Origin: Pseudomonas helleri
GTDB lineage: Bacteria; Pseudomonadota; Gammaproteobacteria; Pseudomonadales; Pseudomonadaceae
Assembly (NCBI RefSeq): GCF_009600315.1
Contig: NZ_WIWC01000002.1
Span: 124,001-188,000, forward strand
Length of the DNA: 64,000 bases
Reading direction: 5' to 3'
How positions within the stretch are numbered: the stretch's first letter is position 1; each line of letters starts with the position of its first letter. Below are positions 1 through 13,591 of this stretch, in pieces. Position numbers and translations under genes: made by a program. The notes under the pieces were generated by a model, which saw only the letters and a list, made by a program, of their open reading frames with translations, ran no database searches and had not been told where the DNA came from.

Positions 1-185
<185 letters not shown>

Positions 186-186
<1 letters not shown>

Positions 187-1649
187 TGTCCCTGAGCCTG
201 AACAAGATTTTCCCCCACGCAGGCCACGATCTGTTGATCCGTGAGTTGGCCCTTGACAGTCGCAATGTGCGCGCCGGTGATTTGTTCCTCGCGGTGCCTG
301 GCGGCAAGCTCGATGGCCGTGCGCATATGACTGATGCGTTGCAACGTGGCGCAGCCGCGGTGGCCTATGAAGTGGAAGGTGCAGATGTGTTGCCGATCAC
401 GGCAGTGCCGCTGATTCCGGTCAAAGGCTTGGCCGCCCAGCTGTCGGATATCGCCGGACGCTTTTATGGCGAGCCGAGCCATCACCTGAATCTGGTGGGC
501 GTCACGGGCACCAATGGCAAAACCAGCGTGACCCAATTGGTCGCACAAGCGCTTGACCTGCTGGGTCAGCATTGCGGCATCGTCGGCACTCTGGGCACTG
601 GTTTTTATGGCGCGTTACACAGTGGCCGCCACACCACGCCGGACCCTATTTCGGTGCAAGCCATGCTGGCTGACCTGAAAAAGGCCGGCGCCAAAGCGGT
701 TGCGATGGAAGTGTCGTCCCATGGGCTGGATCAGGGGCGCGTCAGTGCCTTGGCATTCGATGTCGCCGTACTGACCAACTTGTCCCGTGATCATCTGGAT
801 TACCACGGCACCATGGAGGCATACGCTGCTGCCAAGGCCAAGCTGTTCGCCTGGTCTGATCTGCGCTGCCGCGTGCTGAATCTGGACGATGGGTTCGGTC
901 GCCAACTGGCCGCTGAAAAACACGATTCTCGCCTGATCAGCTACAGCCTTGAAGACAGCAGCGCTTACCTGTATTGCCGTGCAGCGACGTTTGATGACGA
1001 GGGCGTGCGCGCCACGTTGGTGACGCCGCAAGGTGAGCATCACCTGCGCAGCACCTTGCTCGGGCGTTTCAACCTAAGCAATGTGCTGGCGGCAGTCGGC
1101 GCCTTGATGGGGCTGGACTATCCGCTGGATGACATTCTCAAAGTGCTGCCCAAGCTCGAAGGCCCGGTGGGGCGCATGCAGCGTTTGGGCGGCGGCGACA
1201 AACCGCTGGTGGTGGTCGACTATGCCCATACCCCGGATGCACTGGAAAAAGTGCTGCTGGCCATGCGGCCACATGCCAAAGGCCAGTTGTTGTGCCTGTT
1301 CGGTTGCGGTGGCGACCGTGATCGCGGCAAGCGTCCGTTAATGGCCGAGGTGGTAGAGCGCTTGGCTGATGGCGTGTTGGTTACCGATGACAATCCGCGG
1401 ACAGAAGCGCCTGCGCAAATTTTTGATGACATTCGAGCGGGCTTTGCTGCCCCCGATAACGTCACCTTCGTCGCCGGTCGAGGCGAGGCCATTGCCCGCC
1501 TTATTGGCAACGCTCGCGCGGAAGACGTGATTGTGTTGGCGGGCAAAGGTCATGAGGACTATCAGGAACTCAACGGCGTACGCTATGACTTCTCTGATCT
1601 GGTCGAAGCTCAAAAGGCGCTCGACGCTTGGGAGGCTCCACATGCTTAA
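186..1649 (+). CDS. murE: UDP-MurNAc-L-Ala-D-Glu:meso-diaminopimelate ligase MurE
   Basis: Cytoplasmic ATP-dependent ligase that adds the third residue of the peptidoglycan stem peptide. The 487-residue protein has the Mur ligase order: an N-terminal UDP-binding domain, a central ATPase domain with the P-loop GTNGKTS at residues 108-114, and a C-terminal domain. The DNPR motif at 402-405 (TDDNPRTEAP) is the signature of MurE enzymes that add meso-diaminopimelate rather than lysine, as expected in a Gram-negative. The ATG overlaps the ftsI stop by one base and has a strong AAAGGAGGG upstream. The gene overlaps murF by 8 bases, so translation is probably coupled. Confidence 0.98.
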
Positions 1650-3009
1650 GCCTCTGTTGTTGAGCGAAGTTGCCCAAGCGCTAGGCGGGCGTTTAATCGC
1701 CGCGGATAGCCGTTTCAACGGCGTCAGCATCGACAGCCGGGCCATCAGCAAAGGCCAGCTGTTTATCGCGCTGACCGGCCCGCGTTTCGACGGCCACCAC
1801 TATTTGAATGAAGTAGCTGCCAAGGGTGCTGTTGCAGCGTTGGTTGAGCGCGAAGTGCCTGAGTCGACGTTGCCGCAGCTGTTGGTCAAAGATACCCGCG
1901 AAGCTCTGGGGCAACTGGGCGCGCTCAATCGCGCCGGTTATGACAAGCCTGTTGCGGCCATTACCGGTTCCAGCGGTAAAACCACCGTCAAAGAAATGCT
2001 CGCCTGCATTCTGCGCACGCGTGGCCCGGTGTTAGCCACTAAAGGCAATCTGAACAACGATCTGGGTGTGCCGCTCACGTTGCTCGAGCTGACCCTGGAA
2101 CATACCGCTGCCGTTATCGAGCTGGGTGCATCGCGCCTCGGTGAAATTGCTTACACCGTCGCCATGACCAAGCCACACGTTGCCGTGCTCAACAATGCGG
2201 GCACGGCTCATGTCGGCGAGTTCGGCGGGCCAGACAAAATCGTTGAAGCCAAAGGCGAAATCATTGAAGGGTTGGACGCTGATGGTATCGCCGTTCTGAA
2301 TCTGGATGACAAGGCTTTTAGTATTTGGAAGAACCGTGCGGCAGGTCGCAAAGTGCTCAGCTTTGCGTTGAGTAATCCCCAAGCCGATTTTCATGCGGGT
2401 GATCTGACGCGGGACGCAAGGGGCTGCCCCGGTTTCACACTGTACAGCCCGATGGGTGTCGAGCAGGTCCAACTTAACCTGCTGGGGACTCACAACGTGG
2501 CCAATGCTTTGGCCGCTGCGGCCGCCGCCCATGCGTTGGGTGTGTCCATGTTTGGCATCAAAACGGGCCTAGAAGCGGTACAACCGGTCAAAGGCCGTGC
2601 GGTCGCTCAAGTGACCGCTGCAGGCTTGCGAATTATTGATGACACTTACAACGCAAACCCCACCTCAATGTGCGCTGCCGTTGATATACTCGCCGCCTTT
2701 TCCGGCCGCACCGTCCTGGTGCTCGGAGATATTGGCGAGCTGGGTGAGTGGGCGGAGCAAGGACATCGTGAAGTAGGCGCTTATGCCGCCGACAAGGTTT
2801 CAGCGCTCTATGCGGTGGGACCGATGATGGCTCATGCCGTCTCTGAATTTGGACCACAGGCTCGTCATTTCGCCAATCAGGCTGACCTGATCATGGCGCT
2901 TCGCGCTGAGCACCAAACCAACACCACTATTTTGATCAAGGGCTCGCGCAGTGCAGCGATGGAAAACGTCGTTGCAGCTTTGTGCGGTTCCAGCGGGGAG
3001 AAACACTAA
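1642..3009 (+). CDS. murF: UDP-MurNAc-tripeptide:D-Ala-D-Ala ligase MurF
   Basis: Adds the D-Ala-D-Ala dipeptide to complete the UDP-MurNAc pentapeptide in the cytoplasm. The protein is 455 residues, with the Mur ligase P-loop TGSSGKTT at 108-115, a central ligase domain and a C-terminal domain containing [11 protein letters not shown], typical of MurF. I chose the ATG at 1642 ([10 protein letters not shown]) because a GGAGG lies at 1631-1635. The frame is open further upstream, but that part lies inside murE in another frame. The gene overlaps murE by 8 bases and mraY by one base. Confidence 0.98.
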   Translation: MLKPLLLSEVAQALGGRLIAADSRFNGVSIDSRAISKGQLFIALTGPRFDGHHYLNEVAAKGAVAALVEREVPESTLPQLLVKDTREALGQLGALNRAGYDKPVAAITGSSGKTTVKEMLACILRTRGPVLATKGNLNNDLGVPLTLLELTLEHTAAVIELGASRLGEIAYTVAMTKPHVAVLNNAGTAHVGEFGGPDKIVEAKGEIIEGLDADGIAVLNLDDKAFSIWKNRAAGRKVLSFALSNPQADFHAGDLTRDARGCPGFTLYSPMGVEQVQLNLLGTHNVANALAAAAAAHALGVSMFGIKTGLEAVQPVKGRAVAQVTAAGLRIIDDTYNANPTSMCAAVDILAAFSGRTVLVLGDIGELGEWAEQGHREVGAYAADKVSALYAVGPMMAHAVSEFGPQARHFANQADLIMALRAEHQTNTTILIKGSRSAAMENVVAALCGSSGEKH

Positions 3010-4091
3010 TGCTGCTGCTGCTAGCGGAGTATCTGCAACAGTTCCATAAAGGCTTCGCGGTCTTCCAGTACCTGTCTCTGCGCGGGATTCTTGGCGTACT
3101 GACCGCGTTGTCGTTGTCGCTGTGCCTGGGGCCGTGGATGATCCGCACCCTGCAAAATCGCCAGATCGGCCAATCCGTTCGTAACGACGGCCCGCAATCA
3201 CACTTGTCCAAGTCCGGTACGCCGACCATGGGTGGGGCGCTTATCCTGTCGGCGATCACAGTCAGCACCTTGTTGTGGGCTGATCTGAGCAACCGCTATG
3301 TCTGGGTCGTGATGATTGTGACCCTGCTATTCGGTGCCATTGGTTGGGTAGACGATTACCGCAAGGTGATCGAGAAAAACTCCCGCGGCCTCCCGAGCCG
3401 CTGGAAGTATTTCTGGCAGTCGGTTTTCGGTCTGGGCGCTGCCATTTTTCTCTATGCGACAGCGCCAAGTGCGGTCGAAACCACGCTGATTCTGCCGATC
3501 CTTAAAGACGCCAGCATCCCGCTGGGTATTGGCTTTGTGGTGCTGACCTACTTCGTCATTGTCGGTTCGAGCAATGCGGTCAACCTGACTGACGGCCTCG
3601 ACGGGCTGGCGATCATGCCAACGGTGATGGTGGGCGGTGCGCTGGGTATCTTCTGCTACCTGTCAGGCAACGTAAAATTCGCCGATTATCTGCTGATTCC
3701 TTATGTACCGGGCGCGGGTGAGCTGATCGTGTTCTGTGGCGCTTTGATAGGCGCCGGCCTCGGTTTTCTTTGGTTCAACACTTACCCGGCGCAAGTCTTT
3801 ATGGGCGACGTCGGCGCACTGGCGCTGGGTGCAGCACTGGGCACCATCGCCGTGATCGTGCGCCAGGAAATCGTGCTGTTCATCATGGGCGGTGTGTTCG
3901 TGATGGAAACCCTGTCTGTGGTGATCCAGGTCGCGTCCTTCAAGTTGACCGGCAAGCGGGTGTTCCGCATGGCGCCGATTCATCACCATTTTGAACTCAA
4001 GGGCTGGCCTGAGCCGCGCGTGATTGTCCGTTTCTGGATTATCACCGTGATCCTCGTGCTGGTCGGCCTTGCCACACTGAAGCTGAGGTAG
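3009..4091 (+). CDS. mraY: Phospho-MurNAc-pentapeptide transferase MraY
   Basis: Integral inner membrane enzyme that transfers phospho-MurNAc-pentapeptide to undecaprenyl phosphate, making lipid I. At 360 residues it has the usual length, with about ten membrane segments. It carries the family motifs: GWVDDYRK with the paired aspartates, [24 protein letters not shown] and the histidine cluster APIHHHFE. Start ATG overlaps the murF stop (TAATG) and follows a GGGGAGAAA ribosome site. It ends 5 bases before murD. Confidence 0.98.
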   Translation: MLLLLAEYLQQFHKGFAVFQYLSLRGILGVLTALSLSLCLGPWMIRTLQNRQIGQSVRNDGPQSHLSKSGTPTMGGALILSAITVSTLLWADLSNRYVWVVMIVTLLFGAIGWVDDYRKVIEKNSRGLPSRWKYFWQSVFGLGAAIFLYATAPSAVETTLILPILKDASIPLGIGFVVLTYFVIVGSSNAVNLTDGLDGLAIMPTVMVGGALGIFCYLSGNVKFADYLLIPYVPGAGELIVFCGALIGAGLGFLWFNTYPAQVFMGDVGALALGAALGTIAVIVRQEIVLFIMGGVFVMETLSVVIQVASFKLTGKRVFRMAPIHHHFELKGWPEPRVIVRFWIITVILVLVGLATLKLR

Positions 4092-4096
4092 AACCT

Positions 4097-5443
4097 GTGT
4101 CTCTGATTGCTTCTGACCACTTCCGCATTGTTGTCGGCCTCGGCAAGAGCGGCATGTCTGTGGTGCGCTTTTTGGCGCAGCAGGGCGTGTCGTTTGCGGT
4201 GGCTGACACCCGGGAAAATCCGCCGGAGCTGGCCACGCTGAGCCGTGACTACCCGCAAGTGGAAGTGCGTTGTGGCGAACTGGATGTCGACTTCCTGTGC
4301 CGCGCCGATGAACTCTACGTGAGTCCCGGCCTGGCCTTGGCGACACCGGCGCTGCAAGCGGCTGCCGCCCGTGGGGTGAAGCTGTCGGGTGATATCGATC
4401 TGTTCGCGCGTAACGCGAAAGCGCCCATCGTGGCAATCAGTGGTTCCAACGCCAAGAGCACCGTCACCACGCTGGTCGGCGAAATGGCAGCGGCTGCCGG
4501 TAAGCGCGTGGCGGTCGGCGGTAACCTGGGTACACCGGCGCTGGATCTGCTCAACGATGACATCGAACTGTACGTGATGGAGCTGTCGAGCTTTCAGCTC
4601 GAAACCACCAATCAGCTGGGCGCAGAAGTGGCCACGGTGCTGAATGTCAGCGAAGACCACATGGACCGTTACAGCGGCCTGCCCGCGTATCACTTGGCTA
4701 AACACCGGATTTTCCGCGGCGCCAAGCAGGTGGTGGTCAATCGTCAGGACGCGTTGACCCGTCCGCTGATGAGCGAAGGCCTGCCGTGCTGGACCTTCGG
4801 CCTGAGCGCTCCTGACTTCAAGGCGTTTGGCCTGCGTGAAGAGAACGGCGAAAAATACCTGGCCTTCGAATTTCAAAACCTGATGCCTGTGCGCGAATTG
4901 AAAGTGCGTGGCGCTCACAATCAGGCCAATGCTCTGGCCGCGCTGGCGCTAGGGCATGCCGTGGGTTTGCCGTTCGACGCCATGTTGAGCAGCTTGCGCA
5001 ATTTTACCGGGCTTGAGCACCGCTGCCAGTGGGTACGTGAACTGGACGGTGTGAGTTATTACAACGACTCCAAGGCCACCAACGTGGGCGCTGCACTGGC
5101 CGCGATCGACGGTCTGGGGGCCGACATGGACGGCAAGCTGGTGCTGATCGCAGGTGGAGACGGCAAGGGCGCTGATTTCAGCGGCCTGCGCGACTCGGTG
5201 GCCAAGCACTGCCGTGCCGTGGTGCTGATGGGCCGAGATGCCGACCTGATCGCTGCCGCCGTGGGCGACGGTGTGCCGCGGGTACGCGCTGACTCGCTGG
5301 ACGACGCTATTGTGCAAAGCCGCGAACTGGCGCAGTCGGGCGATGCTGTTTTGCTGTCGCCTGCCTGTGCCAGTTTCGACATGTTCAAGAACTACGAAGA
5401 GCGCGGCCAGCTGTTCGCTCGCGCTGTGGAGGCCTTGGCATGA
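4097..5443 (+). CDS. murD: UDP-MurNAc-L-Ala:D-Glu ligase MurD
   Basis: Adds D-glutamate to UDP-MurNAc-L-Ala in the cytoplasm. The protein is 448 residues with the three Mur ligase domains. It starts at a GTG (4097) with GAGG at 4085-4088, 5 bases after mraY. The ATP loop at 115-123 reads SGSNAKST: an alanine stands where most Mur ligases have the glycine of GKT or GKS. The rest of the domain, including the SEDHMDRY region, looks intact, so I regard it as active. It overlaps ftsW by four bases (ATGA). Confidence 0.97.
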   Translation: MSLIASDHFRIVVGLGKSGMSVVRFLAQQGVSFAVADTRENPPELATLSRDYPQVEVRCGELDVDFLCRADELYVSPGLALATPALQAAAARGVKLSGDIDLFARNAKAPIVAISGSNAKSTVTTLVGEMAAAAGKRVAVGGNLGTPALDLLNDDIELYVMELSSFQLETTNQLGAEVATVLNVSEDHMDRYSGLPAYHLAKHRIFRGAKQVVVNRQDALTRPLMSEGLPCWTFGLSAPDFKAFGLREENGEKYLAFEFQNLMPVRELKVRGAHNQANALAALALGHAVGLPFDAMLSSLRNFTGLEHRCQWVRELDGVSYYNDSKATNVGAALAAIDGLGADMDGKLVLIAGGDGKGADFSGLRDSVAKHCRAVVLMGRDADLIAAAVGDGVPRVRADSLDDAIVQSRELAQSGDAVLLSPACASFDMFKNYEERGQLFARAVEALA

Positions 5444-6654
5444 TCTTCGGCATTATCAAACCTTATCCTTCACCGCTGATCACGGGCCGTGGCATTGACC
5501 TCGACTTCCCGTTGCTCGCCGGTTGCCTGGCCTTGCTCGGGCTGGGCCTGGTGATGATTACCTCGGCTTCGTCCGAAGTGGCCGCCTTGCAGTCAGGCAA
5601 CACGCTGTACCACATGATCCGCCACCTGTTTTATATCGTGCTCGGTCTGGGCGCCTGCGTGTTGACCATGATGGTGCCGATTGCGACCTGGCAACGTATG
5701 GGCTGGATGTTGCTGCTCGGAGCGTTCGGTTTGCTGGTGATGGTGTTGCTGCCGGGTATAGGCCGTGAGGTTAACGGCTCCATGCGCTGGATCGGTTTCA
5801 GCTTCTTCAACGTGCAACCCTCGGAAATCGCCAAAGTATTCGTGGTGATTTACCTCGCCGGTTATCTGGTGCGTCAGCAGAAGGAAGTTCGTGAAAGCTG
5901 GATGGGCTTCTTCAAGCCATTCATCGTGTTGCTGCCAATGGCTGGCCTGTTGCTGATGGAACCCGACTTCGGGGCCACCGTTGTGATGATGGGCGCTGCG
6001 GCGGCCATGCTGTTTTTAGGCGGTGTCGGTTTGTTCCGCTTTGCCCTGATGGTGGCACTTGCAGTGGGTGCGGTATTCGTACTGGTACAGGCCCAGCCTT
6101 ATCGGATGGCGCGTTTGATCACCTTTACCGACCCGTGGTCCGATCAGTTCGGTTCCGGTTACCAGCTGACTCAAGCCCTGATCGCGTTTGGTCGCGGCGA
6201 GTGGTTTGGTGTCGGTCTGGGCAACAGCGTGCAGAAACAATTCTACCTGCCTGAAGCGCATACCGACTTCGTATTTTCGGTGCTGGCTGAAGAACTGGGC
6301 GTGGTGGGTTCGCTGTTGACCGTGGCGCTCTTCGTTTTTGTATGCGTGCGCGGCATGTACATCGGCCTGTGGGCTGAGCGGGCCAAACAATACTTCGCGG
6401 CCTACATGGCCTATGGCTTGTCGTTCCTGTGGATCGGCCAATTCCTGATCAACATCGGCGTGAACGTCGGGCTGTTGCCCACCAAGGGTCTGACCTTGCC
6501 ATTTCTCAGTTATGGCGGCAGTTCGTTGGTGATTTGCTGTGTGTGCATGGGCTTGTTGCTGCGCATCGAATGGGAGAGTCGTACCCATTTGGGCAGTGAG
6601 GAAGCTGATTTCAAAGAAAGCGACTTCGCCGAGGAGCCGACCCATGGGCGCTAA
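5440..6654 (+). CDS. ftsW: Lipid II glycosyltransferase FtsW (SEDS family)
   Basis: Polytopic membrane protein of the divisome that polymerises septal glycan strands together with FtsI. The 404 residues hold about ten membrane segments and the SEDS signatures: NGSMRWI in the first half, MEPDFGATVVM, the large loop with AEELGVVGSLL, and LPFLSYGGSSL near the C-terminus. The N-terminal ATG overlaps the murD stop. The last residues are acidic and cytoplasmic ([18 protein letters not shown]). It overlaps murG by 11 bases. Confidence 0.97.
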   Translation: MIFGIIKPYPSPLITGRGIDLDFPLLAGCLALLGLGLVMITSASSEVAALQSGNTLYHMIRHLFYIVLGLGACVLTMMVPIATWQRMGWMLLLGAFGLLVMVLLPGIGREVNGSMRWIGFSFFNVQPSEIAKVFVVIYLAGYLVRQQKEVRESWMGFFKPFIVLLPMAGLLLMEPDFGATVVMMGAAAAMLFLGGVGLFRFALMVALAVGAVFVLVQAQPYRMARLITFTDPWSDQFGSGYQLTQALIAFGRGEWFGVGLGNSVQKQFYLPEAHTDFVFSVLAEELGVVGSLLTVALFVFVCVRGMYIGLWAERAKQYFAAYMAYGLSFLWIGQFLINIGVNVGLLPTKGLTLPFLSYGGSSLVICCVCMGLLLRIEWESRTHLGSEEADFKESDFAEEPTHGR

Positions 6655-7706
6655 TGTGCTGATTATGGCCGGCGGTACCGGCGGGCACGTGTTCCCGGCA
6701 CTGGCGTGTGCGCGTGAGTTCGAAGCCCGTGGTTACACCGTTCACTGGCTCGGAACACCGCGCGGTATTGAGAACGAGCTGGTAGAGCCAGCCGGTTTCA
6801 AACTGCACCTGATTAACGTCGCGGGCCTGCGCGGTAAAAGCAAACTGTCGCTGCTCAAAGCGCCGTTTGTGCTGCTCAAGGCCTTGTTTCAGGCGCGCAA
6901 AATCATTCGACAGCTCAAGCCAGTGTGTGTGCTGGGCTTTGGTGGCTATGTCACCGGCCCCGGTGGTCTGGCGGCAAAAACCTGTGGTGTGCCTGTGATC
7001 ATTCACGAGCAGAACGCAGTCGCCGGCACGGCAAACCGTTTGCTGGTGCCCATGGCGAGCCGGGTGTGTGAAGCCTTCCCGCAAACCTTTACAGCAATGG
7101 ACAAATTGCGCACCACCGGCAACCCGGTACGTGCCGAGCTGTTCACGCTGGCGCCACGTGCGGCCCTTGAAGGGCGCAAGGCGCGGTTGTTGGTACTGGG
7201 CGGGAGCCTGGGCGCCGAGCCGTTGAACAAGCTGTTGCCCGAAGCGCTGGCCAACGTGCCAGCTGCGGTCCGACCTGAAGTCTTTCACCAGGCCGGTAAA
7301 CAGCACGATCAAATTACCGCCGAGCGCTATCAAGCGGTTGGCGTTGAGGCTGACGTTCAGCCGTTTATCAAAGACATGGCCCATGCTTATGGCTGGGCCG
7401 ACCTGGTGGTTTGTCGCGCAGGCGCGCTGACCGTCAGTGAACTGGCTGCGGCCGGTCTGCCTTCGCTGTTGGTGCCATTGCCCCACGCGATTGACGACCA
7501 TCAGAGCCGTAACGCCGACTTTTTGGCCCGCGAAGGCGCTGCCTTCCTGATGCCACAAGCGACAACTGGCGCAGCCGAACTGGCTGATCGCCTGACAGAG
7601 GTATTGATGCAACCGGAACGACTGAACAGCATGGCCAGCCATGCTCGCCGCCTGGCCAAACCTGATGCAACCCGTAACGTTGTCGATATCTGCCTGGAGG
7701 TGGCCA

Positions 7707-7714
<8 letters not shown>
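6644..7714 (+). CDS. murG: UDP-GlcNAc:lipid I N-acetylglucosaminyltransferase MurG
   Basis: Peripheral inner membrane glycosyltransferase (GT28) that turns lipid I into lipid II. The protein is 356 residues, with the N-terminal [12 protein letters not shown] loop at residues 8-19 and the C-terminal donor site region ([20 protein letters not shown]) for UDP-GlcNAc. The ATG at 6644 follows a GAGGAG at 6631-6636 inside ftsW. Upstream in-frame codons are ignored because they lie well inside ftsW and carry no family sequence. It overlaps murC by 8 bases. Confidence 0.97.
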
Positions 7715-10123
<2,409 letters not shown>

Positions 10124-10127
10124 GACC

Positions 10128-10994
10128 ATGCAAGGCGCATCGCTTCGTCATCAGCAACCTGTCCCCGGCCGCAAGCCGGTGCCACGGGGTGCCAGCCGAA
10201 TGGTGGCTAAAGAGCCGATGTCGGGGCGTCTGCCGAAAGCCAATTTTGGCTTTTTGAAGGTTCTGTTTTGGCCGGTGTTGTTGGTGGTGTTGGGTTTTGG
10301 CACCTACGAAGGTGCGCAGCGATTGATGCCGTACGCGGACCGCCCGATCAACAACATCAACGTGCAGGGTGATTTGACGTATATCAGCCAGCAAGCCGTG
10401 CAGCAGCGCATTGCCCCTTACATGGCTGCCAGCTTCTTTACGGTCGACCTGGAAGGCATGCGTACCGAGCTTGAACAGATGCCGTGGATTGCCCATGCAG
10501 AAGTACGTCGCGTGTGGCCGGATCAGGTAGTTATCCGCCTTGAAGAGCAACTGCCGGTGGCCCGTTGGGGTGATGCGGCGTTGTTGAACAACCAGGGGCA
10601 GGCGTTTACCCCGCGTGAACTGGCCAATTACGAGCACCTGCCGCAGCTGTTTGGCCCTCAACGGGCCCAGCAGCAAGTGATGCAGCAGTATCAGGTGTTG
10701 AGCCAGATGCTGCGTCCGATGGGTTTTTCCATCGCCCGTCTGGAGCTGCGTGAGCGCGGTAGCTGGTTCCTGACCACCGGAGCTGGCAGTGCAGGGCCGG
10801 GTATCGAGCTGCTGTTGGGGCGCGATCACCTGGTAGAAAAAATGCGTCGATTCATAGCCATCTATGACAACACGCTTAAAGAACAGATTACGAACATAGC
10901 GCGCATTGATTTGCGTTACGCCAACGGATTGGCCGTCGGCTGGCGGGAACCTGTGGCACCCACGATAGCCCAACCCGCTGTCGCGAAGAATTGA
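10128..10994 (+). CDS. ftsQ: Cell division protein FtsQ
   Basis: Bitopic divisome protein that binds FtsB and FtsL. The 288 residues give a basic cytoplasmic tail, one membrane segment near residues 40-58 ([18 protein letters not shown]), a periplasmic POTRA domain beginning at [14 protein letters not shown], and the FtsQ beta domain with [20 protein letters not shown] chose the ATG at 10128 because GAGG lies 8 bases upstream. A GTG at 10101 inside ddlB would add 9 residues and has no comparable site. Confidence 0.95.
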   Translation: MQGASLRHQQPVPGRKPVPRGASRMVAKEPMSGRLPKANFGFLKVLFWPVLLVVLGFGTYEGAQRLMPYADRPINNINVQGDLTYISQQAVQQRIAPYMAASFFTVDLEGMRTELEQMPWIAHAEVRRVWPDQVVIRLEEQLPVARWGDAALLNNQGQAFTPRELANYEHLPQLFGPQRAQQQVMQQYQVLSQMLRPMGFSIARLELRERGSWFLTTGAGSAGPGIELLLGRDHLVEKMRRFIAIYDNTLKEQITNIARIDLRYANGLAVGWREPVAPTIAQPAVAKN

Positions 10995-11009
10995 GAAGAG
11001 GCAGGACCC

Positions 11010-12269
11010 ATGGCAAACGTGCAAAGCGGAAAAATGATCGTCGGTCTCGATATCGGCACCTCCAAGGTGGTGGCGCTGGTGGGCGAGGTCGGTGAAGACG
11101 GCACGATCGAAATCGTCGGTATTGGCACGCATCCGTCCCGGGGCCTGAAAAAAGGCGTTGTGGTGAACATCGAGTCCACCGTGCAATCGATCCAGCGCGC
11201 CATCGAAGAAGCGCAGCTGATGGCCGGTTGCCGGATTCACTCGGCATTCGTCGGCGTTGCCGGTAGCCACATCCGCAGCCTGAACTCCCACGGCATCGTG
11301 GCGATCCGCGACCGTGAAGTCAGCTCGGCCGATCTGGAGCGCGTGCTCGACGCCGCACAGGCTGTCGCGATTCCTGCTGACCAGCGTGTATTGCACACCT
11401 TGGCGCAGGATTATGTGATCGATAATCAGGAAGGCGTGCGTGAGCCGCTGGGCATGTCGGGCGTGCGTCTGGAAGCCAAGGTGCACGTGGTGACCTGTGC
11501 CGTAAATGCTGCCCAGAACATCGAGAAGTGTGTACGCCGTTGTGGTCTTGAGGTTGATGACATCATCCTCGAGCAATTGGCCTCCGCTTACTCGGTACTC
11601 ACCGATGACGAAAAAGAACTGGGCGTGTGCCTGGTCGACATCGGCGGCGGTACAACCGATATTGCGATCTTCACCGAAGGCGCGATCCGCCATACGGCAG
11701 TGATCCCGATTGCGGGTGATCAGGTGACCAACGACATCGCGATGGCGTTGCGTACCCCGACGCAGTACGCCGAAGAAATCAAAATCCGTTACGCCTGTGC
11801 ACTGGCCAAATTGGCAGGTGCCGGTGAAACCATCAAGGTGCCGAGCGTGGGCGATCGTCCTCCACGCGAGCTGTCTCGTCAGGCCTTAGCCGAAGTGGTC
11901 GAGCCGCGTTACGACGAACTGTTCACCCTGATTCAGGCCGAGCTGCGTCGCAGCGGCTACGAAGACCTGATTCCGGCAGGCATCGTACTGACCGGCGGCA
12001 CGTCGAAAATGGAAGGCGCTGTTGAACTGGCGGAAGAAATCTTCCACATGCCTGTGCGTCTGGGCGTTCCGCACAGCGCCAAAGGCTTGTCTGATGTTGT
12101 GCGCAATCCGATTTACTCCACCGCTGTGGGCTTGTTGCTGTACGGACTGCAAAAGCAGTCGGACGGTATTTCCATATCGGGTATCAGCAACCGCGACAAC
12201 TACAGCAGTGATGAACAAAAAGCCCCTGTGTTCGAGCGCCTCAAGCGCTGGGTTCAGGGCAACTTTTAA
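11010..12269 (+). CDS. ftsA: Cell division protein FtsA
   Basis: Actin-like ATPase that tethers FtsZ to the membrane. The protein is 419 residues. It begins with the phosphate-1 loop IVGLDIGTSKVVALVGE, has the inserted 1C domain, the second phosphate motif VCLVDIGGGTTDIAIF and the adenosine motif IVLTGGTSKMEGAVELAE. It ends in the amphipathic membrane-targeting helix FERLKRWVQGNF. The start follows GAAGAGG, 15 bases after ftsQ. ftsZ follows 72 bases later. Confidence 0.98.
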   Translation: MANVQSGKMIVGLDIGTSKVVALVGEVGEDGTIEIVGIGTHPSRGLKKGVVVNIESTVQSIQRAIEEAQLMAGCRIHSAFVGVAGSHIRSLNSHGIVAIRDREVSSADLERVLDAAQAVAIPADQRVLHTLAQDYVIDNQEGVREPLGMSGVRLEAKVHVVTCAVNAAQNIEKCVRRCGLEVDDIILEQLASAYSVLTDDEKELGVCLVDIGGGTTDIAIFTEGAIRHTAVIPIAGDQVTNDIAMALRTPTQYAEEIKIRYACALAKLAGAGETIKVPSVGDRPPRELSRQALAEVVEPRYDELFTLIQAELRRSGYEDLIPAGIVLTGGTSKMEGAVELAEEIFHMPVRLGVPHSAKGLSDVVRNPIYSTAVGLLLYGLQKQSDGISISGISNRDNYSSDEQKAPVFERLKRWVQGNF

Positions 12270-12341
12270 AGCTTGAGCGGTAAAAGATTCAAAGCGGTAG
12301 AAGTAGGCGAAAAAAACTAGAGAACTGTAAGGAGAGGGACC

Positions 12342-13553
12342 ATGTTCGAACTCGTAGACAACATCCCGCAAAGCCCGGTAATCAAGGTTATCGGTGTTGG
12401 TGGTGGCGGTGGTAATGCTGTTAACCATATGGTTAAGAGCAACATCGAAGGCGTGGAATTCATCTGCGCCAACACTGACGCGCAAGCCCTCAAAAGCATT
12501 GGCGCGCGTACCATCCTGCAACTGGGCACTGGTGTAACCAAAGGCCTGGGTGCTGGCGCGAATCCTGAGGTCGGTCGTCAGGCCGCTCTGGAAGACCGTG
12601 AGCGCATCGCTGAAGTGTTGCAGGGCACCAATATGGTGTTCATCACCACGGGCATGGGCGGTGGTACCGGTACCGGTGCTGCGCCGATCATTGCCGAAGT
12701 GGCCAAGGAAATGGGCATCCTCACCGTTGCGGTGGTGACACGTCCATTCCCGTTCGAAGGTCGCAAGCGCATGCAGATCGCTGACGAAGGTATTCGTCTG
12801 CTGTCCGAAAGCGTCGATTCGTTGATCACGATTCCGAACGAAAAACTGCTGACCATCCTGGGTAAAGACGCAAGCCTGCTGTCTGCGTTTGCCAAGGCGG
12901 ATGACGTACTGGCCGGTGCCGTTCGCGGTATTTCCGACATCATCAAGCGTCCGGGCATGATCAACGTCGACTTTGCCGACGTACGTACCGTGATGAGCGA
13001 AATGGGCATGGCGATGATGGGCACTGGCTGCGCCAGCGGTCCGAACCGTGCGCGTGAAGCGACCGAAGCGGCTATTCGCAACCCGTTGCTCGAAGACGTC
13101 AACCTGGAAGGCGCTCGCGGCATCCTGGTGAACATCACTGCCGGCCCTGACCTGTCCCTGGGTGAGTACTCCGACGTGGGTAGCATCATTGAAGCTTTTG
13201 CTTCCGAGCACGCTATGGTCAAAGTCGGTACCGTTATCGATCCGGACATGCGCGACGAACTGCACGTGACCGTGGTAGCCACCGGTTTGGGCGCGAAAAT
13301 CGAGAAGCCGGTCAAGGTGATTGATAACGTGCAAGCGTCCTACGCACCTTCGCAGGCACATACCGCGCCTGCTCGTCAGGACGTACGTACCGAGCGTCAG
13401 GAGCAGCCAGTGGTTAATTACCGCGATCTGGACCGTCCTACCGTGATGCGTAATCAGGCTCAGCAAGGGGCGACAACCGCTGCCAAACTGAATCCTCAAG
13501 ACGATTTGGACTACCTGGACATCCCGGCTTTCCTGCGTCGACAGGCTGATTAA
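12342..13553 (+). CDS. ftsZ: Cell division GTPase FtsZ
   Basis: Tubulin-like GTPase that forms the Z ring. The protein is 403 residues. The tubulin signature GGGTGTG is at 106-112, the N-terminal nucleotide site GVGGGGGNAVNHM at 18-30. The C-terminal conserved peptide DYLDIPAFLRRQAD, which binds FtsA and ZipA, ends the protein after a variable glutamine-rich linker. A strong AAGGAGAGGG precedes the ATG. The 72-bp gap before it, AT-richer than the genes, could hold one of the extra ftsZ promoters known in related bacteria, but I see no clear match. Confidence 0.99.
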   Translation: MFELVDNIPQSPVIKVIGVGGGGGNAVNHMVKSNIEGVEFICANTDAQALKSIGARTILQLGTGVTKGLGAGANPEVGRQAALEDRERIAEVLQGTNMVFITTGMGGGTGTGAAPIIAEVAKEMGILTVAVVTRPFPFEGRKRMQIADEGIRLLSESVDSLITIPNEKLLTILGKDASLLSAFAKADDVLAGAVRGISDIIKRPGMINVDFADVRTVMSEMGMAMMGTGCASGPNRAREATEAAIRNPLLEDVNLEGARGILVNITAGPDLSLGEYSDVGSIIEAFASEHAMVKVGTVIDPDMRDELHVTVVATGLGAKIEKPVKVIDNVQASYAPSQAHTAPARQDVRTERQEQPVVNYRDLDRPTVMRNQAQQGATTAAKLNPQDDLDYLDIPAFLRRQAD

Positions 13554-13591
13554 TGAATTCAATCAGGGGGATTAAGGTGATTGGTATTCAG

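Noticed and set aside
2982..3008. Nine-codon N-terminal extension of MraY
   Set aside because: It lies within the end of murF in another frame; the ATG at 3009 overlaps the murF stop and gives the usual 360 residues.
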